Of a stretch of DNA of 64,000 nucleotides, positions 1 to 9,899 are shown in pieces. The stretch covers positions 533,831-597,830 of the forward strand of contig CAUJNA010003245.1 in the NCBI GenBank assembly GCA_963377175.1. Direction: 5' to 3'. The position numbers and the translations under genes are program-made. Within the stretch, counting starts at the first letter, position 1; every line of letters starts with the position of its first letter. The DNA comes from Effrenium voratum (taxonomy: Eukaryota; Sar; Dinophyceae; Suessiales; Symbiodiniaceae). The notes below the pieces were generated by a model, which did not search any database, was not told the origin of the DNA, and saw nothing but the letters and a program-made list of their open reading frames with translations.

Positions 1-1996
1 GCCATGCTATTTTTAAACTGTAATGAACCAAATGAAAATGTAATAAACTTTTCGCTATTTTGTGCAATTATATCTATTCTCTTATTTTCGTTCAATTCCT
101 TATTTATTTCATTTGCTGGGCCTGTGTTTAGTTTTGTAGCATTTACTATATTATTCACCTACTTCATTCAATACCCCCGCTCAAGAATCAACCCCCATCT
201 CCCCCCGCACCGAAATATCATTTCCCAGCTCCTCCCAGTCCCCCCACCCCAATTTGCTTTACCTATGATTAAGTGAGAGTCATAGTTTTTTAAATTATGA
301 ATAAATACTGGTATCTTGAAATATCTACATGAATAATCCAAATTACATTTTTCGTGAGCACAACCTCTATACTCACCAGTAAAATGACAGTGGTCACGAA
401 CTTTTGTATCTTCTGGTTTAAAATTCTTATTACATATTGAACGTACAGTAGCTTTTCTAAATTCTGCTTCTTGTTCATCTGTAATATCCAGTGGTTTATT
501 AACATTCATTTTATCAAAAATATCTTTTTTAATTTCTCTTAATTTATTTACAAAGTGGTCTAAACAATCCTCTCCACGGTATAAAAAAGGTTGACTTGTA
601 TTATCAATAGAATTTACAAAATTCAACATATAACCGCATGGTTTATGTTCCTGATACGTGCCCTTGATGCCATTATTTGAATTTACAGTTATACACTCAA
701 AATCTCCATAAACAACAACTGGACATTTTAATTTTGTATTGTGTTTTTCAAATTCAATATAACTACCTTCTTTTGTAATTTAAACTGTTGTCCGTGTGTT
801 GCCATACAACCAGTTTCATAATGTTTTGTTAATAAATCCTTTCTAGTAAAAGCGTGAGAACAATAATGACAATAATGTTTTGGTTGGTCATTTTTGTTTG
901 TTTGCCAGTTCATTAGACGACTTAGACTTTTAATAACTACATAATGATTATTATTATTGATTTCAATTTTCAAAAGGTTTATTTGATGTTTAGCATCTCT
1001 TGTTTTAGTTCTGTAATCAATTATAATTTTTTCGTCATTCAAAGTATCATCAATTTCATAAACATTGATTGAAACTAACTTACTATTATTTTCTTCAAAC
1101 CTTTCATTATCTTTATTACCAGTTGGAAATTTAACACCTTCCCAGTTTAAGATATTGTCATTTAATTTGTTGTAATGGAACATTTCTTGGGAATTTGATT
1201 TATTAATTATATCAAACACTACACTTTGAACACTATATTTAAAACATTTGTTATCTTTGTTTTTGATATTAATACATGCCTTTTTTAGTTTAATCCATTC
1301 TGGTAAATCTATATAACTACCCGCCCTAGTTGGGTCATATTTGTCATAATGGATTGTTATTGATAATATCTTTATAAATTTTAAATTAGATGCTGAACCT
1401 TCTAACTTTTCTATGTTCAATAAAATCTCTTTGATTGATTTTTCAATTGCTTCATCCAAATCGGTTTCATTATAAATGTTTGACCTTGTAGCAGGTAAAT
1501 TATAAAGTATCTCTGTATGTTTTATTACTCCATCATCATCATAATAATGATAAAATAAACCTTCTGCCCTTATATTCAGTTTCATAGCTCTATTAGTTTT
1601 CAAAAAGGTTAAAAGTCTATCTTTTTGGTGGTGTATCATTGATAGTGCCTTTTCACCTTGAAAATGTTTATTTACTAGTTTTATAGAATTAGCATAACTT
1701 TTGAAAGCTGATTGTTGGTCTGTTACTTGGAATTTATTTTTGATTGCATATTTTGTCATTGCATTTTTCATTCTTTGTTTTAGGTATGTTGAGCGCAATG
1801 TTTTTGTTGCATAACTATTATACTCATTAGTTCTTGCTTCTGATTTTAATTTCTTGTTCAAAACATTCGAGATAGGTTTTTCTTTGTTGTATCTAAATTT
1901 TCTACCATCTATAATTATTGATTTTAATTCCTTGGTTCCTCTTTTTGGAATTTCCGCTTTATCATTATTCAACAGATAATCTATAACATGTTTCAT
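1..1996 (-). pseudogene. Family B (protein-primed type) DNA polymerase fragment, Polinton/virus-like, broken
   Basis: The minus strand encodes the N-terminal part of a family B DNA polymerase of the kind carried by Polintons/Mavericks and related viruses. From 1996 downward there is a lysine/asparagine-rich N-terminus, a conserved block around GSYIDLPEWIKLKKACINI (about 1300), and a C-x2-C...H zinc finger (CHYCSHAF...H, about 830-870). An exonuclease-type YGDFEC motif follows near 690, then an endonuclease-VII-like DHCHFTGEYRG segment near 390. The frame from 1996 stops at 728. The protein continues in another frame after an apparent one-base loss in an A run near 771-777. It is broken again by a GC-rich insert at about 173-250, then resumes (NSEKFITFSFGSL) to the window edge, where it is cut. 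The AT-rich composition differs sharply from the flanks. The family call is strong. The exact element type is inferred, and an organellar linear-plasmid polymerase is the main alternative. Confidence 0.78.
173..250. other. GC-rich ~78 bp insertion inside the polymerase gene
   Basis: This C-rich stretch (G-rich on the coding strand) interrupts the AT-rich polymerase frame just after the conserved YDSHLIIGKAN segment. Polymerase-like sequence resumes on its far side in another frame. CAAT lies at both junctions (about 169-172 and 250-253) and could be a short target duplication. It has no coding capacity of its own. Confidence 0.5.
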
Positions 1997-2092
1997 AATA
2001 CTATACTATATAAATTTAATGTGTTTATTTCTTTAAGTGACTTTTTAGAAAATATACTTAAAGATTTAAAACCTTAATATAATAAGAGGAAA
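1997..2092. promoter_or_regulatory. Divergent AT-rich intergenic region with TATA-like sequence
   Basis: A 96-bp spacer separates the minus-strand polymerase start from the plus-strand ORF at 2093. It contains ACTATATAAATTT near 2003-2015 and long A/T runs, as expected for a compact divergent viral-type promoter. Promoter function is inferred from position and composition only. Confidence 0.35.
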
Positions 2093-2617
2093 ATGAACGG
2101 TGATAAAATCAATAATTATATCAATAAAAAATGCTATGATTGTTGTCACTTCAAAAAAGAAAATATGGAATTGTATAAATTAAATTTACCTAATGAAATA
2201 GTGAATAATATTATTAATTATTCAATGGATGAAAAAGTCGAATGTGAAAATTGTAAAACTTGGAGAGATAATCAATTTTTAATCAAATGTCTGTTGGGAA
2301 TAAAAAGAATAAATAATAGAAATGTAGAAGATGAGATTTTAATATTTCTAACTGTAAATAAAATACCACCTTATGATTATGTTAAACAGTTTCTTAAAAT
2401 CAGTAAGAAAAAATATGAAATGATTTATGATATATTATGGATGTTGGGATATAGTCAAGAGAAAGGAGAAGATGTTAAAGAAAATATCAAATTATTTATT
2501 GAAAGTAAAAAGTTTAATATTCAAAATACATTGAGAGATATTAATATTATTTTTAAAATGATGTATGAAAGAAGAAAGACAAATCAATTAAATTATTATC
2601 CTGTACTGAAATTATAA
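2093..2617 (+). CDS. Small AT-rich ORF with F-box-like motif and cysteine pairs
   Basis: This intact 174-residue frame starts at an ATG preceded by AT-rich DNA and ends at TAA. Near the N-terminus are cysteine pairs (CYDCCHF) and an F-box-like segment (LNLPNEIVNNIINYSM, residues about 29-44). A further C-x2-C follows (CENCKTW, about 51-57). The rest is lysine/isoleucine-rich and predicted helical. I do not recognise a family. Similar short basic proteins with an F-box-like LPxEI motif are common in AT-rich viral and Polinton-like elements. It lies divergent to the polymerase fragment and shares its composition, so it probably belongs to the same inserted element. A ubiquitin-ligase adaptor role would be speculation. 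Confidence 0.6.
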   Translation: MNGDKINNYINKKCYDCCHFKKENMELYKLNLPNEIVNNIINYSMDEKVECENCKTWRDNQFLIKCLLGIKRINNRNVEDEILIFLTVNKIPPYDYVKQFLKISKKKYEMIYDILWMLGYSQEKGEDVKENIKLFIESKKFNIQNTLRDINIIFKMMYERRKTNQLNYYPVLKL

Positions 2618-2658
2618 TCATACTATAATAATAACATGTAAAATCTTATATGTTATAA

Positions 2659-2910
2659 TTATACTGTACTTATAGTTTGTAAAGATTGAAATATTTTAAT
2701 TTTTCTTGATTTGCTTACTCTTTCAAAGTGCGTTGTTTGAACTTGGTATGCTCTTTTGATTTTTTCGTGCTTTGGCTGTTTGTATTTTATTTTGTTTGAT
2801 ACTCTTCTGATATTTTTTGTTGGTATGTTGCTTTGTTTTTGTTGATGTGTGTTTTTGAGTTTGTGTTCTTTGATGGTTTTTATTTTTGCTGTTTTGTTGG
2901 TATGCTTGTT
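2659..2910 (-). pseudogene. Lysine/glutamine-rich basic frame, probable gene remnant
   Basis: A minus-strand open frame of 83 codons without an ATG ends at a TAA complement at 2659-2661. It is very rich in K, Q, R, T and N and lies in an A/C-biased (plus strand G/T-biased) segment. A second similar basic frame is open just upstream, beyond a stop at 2911-2913. It may be the decayed end of a DNA-binding or core protein of the virus-like element, or merely a result of base skew. Confidence 0.25.
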
Positions 2911-2913
2911 TTA

Positions 2914-3085
2914 ATTATTTAATGTTTTATGCTTTGATTAAATATTTTGTTGGGGGTTGTTCTGGTTTTTGAGTTGCTTGGTGGTTCTTATCTTGTTTTC
3001 TGTGAATTTTGCTGATTTTGTTGTATGCTGTTTGATTTTTTGGGTTTGATGTTAGAAGTGCCGTTTTATGTATTTTTTTGGGGGG
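2914..3085. other. G/T-skewed junction, no gene seen
   Basis: The plus strand here is almost devoid of A and C in long stretches (TTTTGTTGG-like text). It ends in a G run that passes into the polypurine satellite. Only the continuing basic minus-strand frame noted for the previous entry is visible. Confidence 0.5.
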
Positions 3086-6000
3086 GGGAAAGATCTTAGA
3101 GAGGAAAAGCAGAAGATCTGCGGCAAAAAGGCCTTAGGGGGGAAAGGGGAGAAATGATCTCAACAAAGGGGTGGAAAAGATCTTAGGGAGGAAAGGGAGA
3201 AGATCTGGGGAAAAAAGGCCAACAGGGAAAGGGGGGAAAAGATCTCAGGAAGGAAAAGGGAGAAGCTCTCAGGGGGGGAAAGGCCTTGGGAGGGAAAGGA
3301 GGGAAAGGATCTCAACAGGGAAAGATCTTAGGGAGGAAAGGGGGGGGGGGAAGATCTTAGGGAGGAACAGGAGAAAAGGACTTAGGGGGGAAAGCCCAAG
3401 AGGGAAAGGGGGGAAAAGATTTAGGAAGGAAAAGGGAGAAGCTCTCAGGGGAAAGGCCTTAGGGGGAAAGGGGGACAAGGATCTCAGCAGGGAAAGGGGG
3501 GGGGGGAAGATCTTAGGGAGGAAAGAGAGAAGATCTGGGGACAAAGGCCTTAGGGTGGAAAGGGGAGAACTGATCTCAACCGGGAAAGGGGTGGAAAAGA
3601 TCTTAGGGAGGAAAGGAAGAAGATCTGGAGAAAAAGGCCAACAGGGAAAGGGGGGAAAGATCTAAGGAAGGAAAAGGGAGAAGCTCTCAGGGGGGGGGAA
3701 AGGCCTGAGGGGGGAAAGGGTGGGAAGGATCTCAACAGGGAAAGGGGGGAAACAATCTTAGGAAGGAAAAGGGAGAAGATCTGGAAAGGCCTTAAAGGGA
3801 AGGGGGGGAAGGATCTCAACAAGGAAAGGGGGCAAAGGATCTTAAGGAGGAATAGGAAGAAGATCTCAGCGGGGGGAAAGGCCGTAGGGGGAAAAGCGGG
3901 GAAAGGATCTCAACAGGGAAAGGGGGGGAAAGATCTCAGTGAGGAAAGGGAGAAGGTCCCAGGCAGGGAAGAGCCTTAAAGGGGAAAGGGGGAAAGGATC
4001 TCAACAGGGAAAGGGGGCAAAGGATCTTAGGGAGGAAAAGGGAGAAGATCTGAAAAGGCCTTAGGGGGAAAAGGGGGAAAGGAGCTCAACAGGGAAAGGT
4101 GGGAGAAGATCCTAGGGAGGAAAAGGGAGAAGATCTCGAGGGGAAAGGGGGAAAGGATCTCAACCAAGGGAAAAGATCTTGGGGAGGACAAGGGAGAAGA
4201 TCTCAGGGGGGGAAAGGCCTTAGGGGGGAAAGGGGGGGAAAGGATCTCAACTCAACAGGGAAAGGGGGCAAAGGATCTTAGGGAGGAAAAGGGAGAAGAT
4301 CTTGGGGGGGAAAACGCCTTAGGGGGGAAAGGGCGGGAAAGGATCTCAACAAGGAAAGGGAGGAAAAGATCTTAGGAAAGAAAAGGGGGAAGATCGCGGG
4401 GGGAAGAAAGGCCTTAGGGGGGAAAGGAGGGAAGGATCTCAACAGGGAGAGGGGGGAAAACATCGTAGGGAGGAAAAGGGAAAAACTCAGAGGGAGAAAG
4501 GGCCTTAGGGGGAAAGAGGGAATGGATCTCAACAGGGAAAAGTGGCAAAAGATCTTAGAGAGGAAAAGGGAGAAGATCTCAGGGGGGGAAAGGCCTTAGG
4601 GGGGAAAGGGGGGAAAGGATCTGAGCAGGGAAAGGGGGGGAAAGATCTTAGGGAGGAAAGGGAGAAGATCTGGGGGCAAAGGCCTTAGGGGGGAAAGGGG
4701 AGAAATGATCTCAACAAAGGGGTGGAAAAGATCTTAGAGAGGAAAGGGAGAAGATCTGGTGGAAAAAAGGCCAACAGGGAAAGGGGGGAAAGATCTAAGG
4801 AAGGAGAAGCTCTCAGGGGGGGAAAGGCCTCAGGGGGAAAGGGTGGGAAGGATCTAGGAAGGAAAGGGGGGGGGAAGATCTTAGGGAGGAAAGGGAGAAG
4901 ATCTCTGGGAGAAAAGGACTTAGGGGGGAAAGCCCAACAGGGAAAGGGGGGAAAAGATCTTAGGAAGGAAAAGGGAGAAGCTCTCAGGGGGGGAAAGGCC
5001 TTGGGAGGGAAAGGGGGGAAAGGATCTCAACAGGGAAAGGGTGGGAAAGATCTTAAGGAGGAAAGGGGGGGGAAGATCTTAGGGAGGAAAGGGAGACGAT
5101 CTGGGAGAAAAGGACTTAGGGGGGAAAGCCTAACAGGGAAAGGGGGGAAAAGATCTTCGGAAGGAAAAGGGAGAAGCTCTCAGGGGGGGGAAAGGCCTTA
5201 GGGGGGAAAGGGGGAAAAGGATCTCAGCAGGGAAAGGGGGGGGGGGAAAGATCTTAGGGAGGAAAGGGAGAAGATCTGGGGACAAAGGCCTTAGAGGGGA
5301 AAGGGGAGAAATGATCTCAACAGGGAAGGGGTGGAAAAGATCTTAGGGAGGAAAGGGATGGGGGAAAAAGGGCCAACAGGGAAAGGGGGGAAAGATCTAA
5401 GGAAGGAAAAGGGAGAAGCTCTCAGGGGGGAAAGGCCTTAGGCGGGAAAGGGTGAGAAGGATCTCAACAGGGAAAGGGGGGAAACAATCTTAGGAAGAAA
5501 AAGGGAAAAGATCTGGAAAGGCCTTAAAGGGAAGAAGGGAAAGGATCTCAACGGGGAAAGGAGGCAAAGGATCTTAAGGAGGAATAGGGAGAAGATCTCA
5601 GCGGGGGGAAAGGCCTTAGGAAGGAAAGGAGGAAAGGATCTCAACAGGGAAAGGGGGGGAAAGATCTCAGTGAGGAAAGGGAGAATATCCCAGGCAGGCA
5701 AAAGGCCTTAGGGGGGAAAGGGGGAAAGGATCTCAACAGGGAAAGGGGGCAAAGGATCTCAACCAAGGGAAAAGATCTTGGGGAGGACAAGGGAGAAGAT
5801 CTCAGGGGGGGAAAGGCCTTAGGGGGGAAAGAGGGGAAAGGACCTCAACAGGGAAAGGGGGCAAAGGATCTTAGGGAGGAAAAGGGAGAAGATCTTGGGG
5901 GGGAAAACGCCTTAGGGGGGAAAGGGCGGGAAAGGATCTCAACAAGGAAAGGGGGGAAAAGATCTTAGGAAGGAAAAGGGGGAAGATCGCGGGGGGAAAA

Positions 6001-6952
6001 AAGGCCTTAGGGGGGAAAGGAGGGAAAGGATCTCAACAGGGAGAGGGGGGAAACATCGTAGGGAGGAAAAGGGAAAAACTCAGAGGGAGAAAGGGCCTTA
6101 GGGGGGAAAGGGGGAATGGATCTCAACAGGGAAAGGTGGCAAAAGATCTTAGGGAGGAAAAGGGAGAAGATCTCAGGGGGGGAAAGGCCTTAGGGGGGAA
6201 AGGGGGGAAAGGATCTGAGCAGGGAAAGGGGGGGAAAGATCTTAGGGAGGAAAGGGAGAAGATCTGGGGGCAAAGGCCGTAGGGGGGAAAGGGGAGAAAT
6301 GATCTCAACAGGGAAAGGGGTGGAAAAGATCTTAGGGAGGAAAGGGAGAAGATCTGGGGGAAAAAAGGCCAACAGGGAAAGGGGGGAAAGATCTAAGGAA
6401 GGAAAAGGGAGAAGCTCTCAGGGGGGGGAAAGGCCTGAGGGGGGAAAGGGTGGGAAGGATCTCAACAGGGAAAGGGGGGAAACAATCTTAGGAAGGAAAA
6501 GGGAGAAGATCTGGAAAGGCCTTAAAGGGAAGGGGGAAAGGATCTCAACAGGGAAAGGGGGCAAAGGATCTTAAGGAGGAATAGGGAGAAGATCTCAGCG
6601 GGGGGAAAGGCCGTAGGGGGGAAAGGAGGGAAAGGATCTCAACAGGGAAAGGGGGGGAAAGATCTCAGGGAGGAAAGGAAAAAGATCCCAGGGAGGAAAA
6701 GGCCGTAGGGGGGAAAGTGGGGGAAAGGGAGGAAAAGGGAGAAGATCTCAGGGGGGAAAAGGCCTTAGGGGGGAAAGGGGGGAAAGATCTCAACAGGGAG
6801 AGGGGGGAAAACATCTTAGGGAGGAAAAGGGAAAAACTCAGAGGGAGAAAAGGCCTTAGGGCGGAAAGGGGGAATGGATCTCAACAAAGAAAGGGGGGCA
6901 AAAATCTCAGAGGGGAAGGGGGCAAGGGGACAAATCCAAAGGGACGCAAATA
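3086..6952. repeat. 3.9 kb polypurine satellite with BglII-like AGATCT periodicity
   Basis: Almost every base on the plus strand is G or A, broken by recurring AGATCT, AAGGCCTTAGG and GATCTCAACAGGG words. Short monomers of roughly 35-45 bp (GGGAAAGG.AAAGATCTTAGGGAGGAAA type) are organised into longer units. The block from about 4154 recurs with little change from about 5757 (offset about 1.6 kb), and the GGAAACAATCTTAGGAAG segment recurs at about 3746, 5480 and 6478. All frames are open for long stretches only because of the composition. Such DNA can form triplex (H-DNA) or G-quadruplex structures; that is inference. Confidence 0.92.
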
Positions 6953-7605
6953 AGAAAGCAGGCCTGTAATGTCGGCGGCCTGAGCCGGAGGCGTTAAAAT
7001 ACACTATGGTACATTGAAATTTTATACATGGTGACATGAGCTCATATCGACAATGACGACACAACGTAGCACGTCACCGAAATTGATGCGCACGCCTGGG
7101 ATTTGTCGCTCCTGCCAGCCAACTCGCGGTAAAAGAGAGAGTTCGGAGATTCCGAGAGCTGTGCGCTGTGCACTAGGCCGCCGGCAGGTTGGTCAATCCA
7201 TCCACCAGGTGCAAACAAAGAGGCTTCGGGTGACACGGCCTCCAATGAACGGCCAATTTGCCAAAGCCACGAGCGAGAGCAATTTGGGTCCATGTGTCGT
7301 CTGTCTTACGTCTCAGACTTTCACACAAGCGCTTAGAGCAGGTGGAGCCACCAAGTCACCAAGTACAACCAATGGAGCAACACCAAATCGCACGTGGCAC
7401 GTTCACTCCACGCCTGTGGCGGGCCACATTTCCGATCGTCCCAAGGTGAGCGCCTGGTGCACCCGAGGAGGTCCCGCCCCAACGCCCCCTTCGCCCCTTC
7501 GCCCCTTCGCCCCGTCGCCCCGTCGCCCCGTCGCCCCGCTCCTTGGCTCGAGTTCCCAAGGCCCTGGGCTAGACCAATGGCCAGCGCCAGGACCTGGCAA
7601 GTGCA
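6953..7605. other. Unique sequence, no supported gene
   Basis: Ordinary-composition DNA follows the satellite. It contains an octamer run (CGCCCCGT/CGCCCCTT, about 7492-7541). Open frames overlap on both strands, but none shows protein-like character or splice structure. Confidence 0.5.
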
Positions 7606-7692
7606 GACGAATCAGAATCAGAAGAATCAGAAGAATCGATCGAAGAATCAGACGAATCAGACGAATCAGAAGAATCAGAAGAATCAGAAGTC
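7606..7692. repeat. Nonamer array AATCAGAAG
   Basis: About nine near-tandem copies of AATCAGAAG/AATCAGACG, with one divergent unit (AATCGATCGAAG). Confidence 0.9.
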
Positions 7693-7772
7693 AGGACATG
7701 TCATGAAAACATGTCGTAAGTCTCGATGTGTCGCTCCGCATTCGCACTTCGCATTTCGCATCGCGCGCGCTT

Positions 7773-9852
7773 TCACGCCCCCGTCATGGCGTCAACAGCT
7801 TTCTGGTCATCGCCCTCCTCTACCATCTCCAGGGCTGCGCCACGGGTTTCCGGATCTTTGGCCGCCTCTTCCTCCACCTCCACCGGCACATCCTCGGGCA
7901 TGTTGACCACCACCGGCTCGTTCTCGGTCTCCTCGTTGGCTGGCGGCTCAGGCGGCGGGGGCTTGGCAAACTTCACATTCCACCGGCCCTCCGGCCCCGG
8001 GTAGGGACCCTCGTGGAAACCCACCGGGCCATCCCCGTTGCTCTGGGCGTAGAGGTACTTTGGTGACTCGCAGTCCGTCTTGATCTCATAGCCTCGCTCC
8101 TTGGGAACAAAAGTCCAGCGGTCGTTGCAGTCCTCCGAAAGCTCCTCCACCCGGAGATGCTTGGTCGCATCAAAGCCCTTGTCGGGGTTGGCAGACAGGA
8201 AGTTGAAGGTGGGCACAGCTTGTGCATCCGCCCTCATCATCTGCCCTTGCAAGTATGTGCTTCCTGCTTTCTCGACACCCTGCCAAAAGCCACGCCTCCA
8301 TTGCTTCTTTCGCACGATGGTAAGAGCCTTTGCCTCCTCTGTGTCGTTCTTGAAAGGCTCAGGCATGTTCTCCTGGCGTCTCAATACGTGTCAAAAGCAC
8401 CACCCTCCCGAGCCCGCCCTTGGGCTCTTTTTGGGCTCTCTTGGGCCCCGTCCTTGTCAGGGAGGTTGGCCATGTTGGTGTTCAGTGGGTCCGTCTTTGC
8501 CGCATCCTCGTCCAGCTGCGGCTTCTCGTGCACCAGGAACCGCTTCGATGCCAAGTTCTCCTGAATTCAAAAGAGAGTCTGAGAGAGCGAGTTGAGCGAC
8601 TTCAGAGTCAGTTGTTTAGATCGAATTCCGAATTCCGAGGTTCGAGAAATCATGAGAAATCCAGAGAAATCCAGAGAAATCGACTTCCGAATCGAGTGCC
8701 ACATTCCGTCCAGCAGGAAGGGCTTCTTGAAAATCTCCTCGTGCAGCTTCTCGGGATCTAAAGGTGGAGTCTCCGCCGGGGTGAGATTCCAGATCTGACG
8801 GTCCTGGTCAGTGGTGTATTGATCGGTGAATTTCAAGGTCTTGTCTTCTTCCATGGTGAGGAACTTCGCGGTCTGGCGCTTGAGGCCTAAGGCCCCCATC
8901 ACCTTGGACATGCCTGCGGGTGGCTTGAGGCCGCCGCAGGCGGTCTTCAACTTCCAGCCCGTGAAGACGTTGTTCTCCGTGGCCCGCTGCAGCAACCAGC
9001 AGCGGTTGCAGGCCGTGACGTTGCCGCAGTTCACGGCCATGGGATCACAGCGCTCAGAGATGCTGTTGGCCCCGCTCTCTGCAGAGAGGCATCTGCCGTG
9101 ATCCGACAGCACCATGGCCAAAGGCAGCTTCACATAGCGACAGTCCCGATCACCCTCCCACCAGTGACCCTCCTTCAACTCTGGCACCTTCTTCTTCTCT
9201 CGTAAGGATTTCATGTCCTTCACCTGGACACATTCCTTCACCGTCACCCGGGCTCGGCTCTCCTTGCACTCGTCCTCCTCACAAAGCTTCTGGTTCACCT
9301 CCCACTCCGACGACTCAGTGGCAGGGTCCTGGCACCGAGATCCCAAGCTGGCTTACCTAACAGCCTGCTTAAGACGAGACAATGCGCATCCAAACATGCT
9401 CACGTGATGCGTAAGGGCTGCTTTCAGGTTGAGAATGGGCTGGCTTGTGGAGGGTTGTGGTTGCCTCAAGGCCTGGATAGCTCAGGTGGTTAGGCTTGGT
9501 GGGTTTAGGGCGAAATGAGGCTTCAGGGTAGGGCCTGCAGCTGCTTCTCACCCAAACGGCGCGTGACATTGATCACCTTGCCATTCAGATTCAGGATCTT
9601 CTGTGTGGGGTTCTCGATTGCAAAGGACGTACGCAGCTTGAGCTCCGGGAAGAAATCCGCCCCGCGCTGGTGCTCCGATGTTGCCAAGTCGGCCAAGTGC
9701 TCCGGGTGCGGGCGCGGGGTCAGCGGGGTCAGCGGGGTCAGCGGGGTCAGCGGGGTCAGCGGGGTCGGGTCGAGCTCGAAATGCCGCGCCTTCATACCAT
9801 CGAGCCGAAAGGAGCCGACTCGGTCGCAAGTCCAGGTGTCACTGGCCACCAA
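7773..9852 (-). CDS. Multi-exon host gene of unknown function
   Basis: Protein-like minus-strand segments follow one another. One at about 9534-9840 contains GSFRLDGMKARHFELDP and ADFFPELKLRTSFAIENP. A long cysteine-containing one at about 8700-9337 contains WWEGDRDCRYVKLP, HGRCLSAESG and CNRCWLLQRATENN. Exon 8447-8560 (ENLASKRFLVHEKPQLDEDA) and the terminal exon 7773-8372 (ENMPEPFKND to a stop at 7773) complete it. The intron 8373-8446 is 74 nt, begins GC, ends CAG|G and keeps frame. The exon at 8560 also follows CAG|G, and the exon near 9534 ends CAG|GC. The C-terminus is acidic with a proline/glutamate stretch. A nonamer array (9715-9772) lies in or beside the first segment. I recognise no family. 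Upstream exons and the true start are not located. Confidence 0.6.
9715..9772. repeat. Nonamer array CGGGGTCAG
   Basis: Six near-perfect copies of CGGGGTCAG. On the minus strand they read as a Thr-Pro-Leu repeat in frame with the neighbouring coding segment. Whether they are exonic or lie in a retained intron is unclear. Confidence 0.9.
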
Positions 9853-9865
9853 GCCGCACCAGCGC

Positions 9866-9895
9866 GTGCCACTCGTGCCACTCGTGCCACTTGCT
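9866..9895. repeat. Nonamer array GTGCCACTC
   Basis: Three copies of GTGCCACTC/T, just upstream of a possible acceptor (CAG|TGACACC on the minus strand) of the unknown gene. Confidence 0.8.
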
Positions 9896-9899
9896 CACG

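Noticed and set aside
3171..6953. Multiple glycine/lysine/arginine-rich frames in the purine-rich block
   Set aside because: Compositional: purine-only codons encode G, K, R and E, and stops are rare; no real protein features.
7053..7906. Overlapping 217- and 170-codon plus frames
   Set aside because: Arginine/proline-rich, opposite to plausible exons of the minus-strand gene, and they run through octamer and nonamer repeats.
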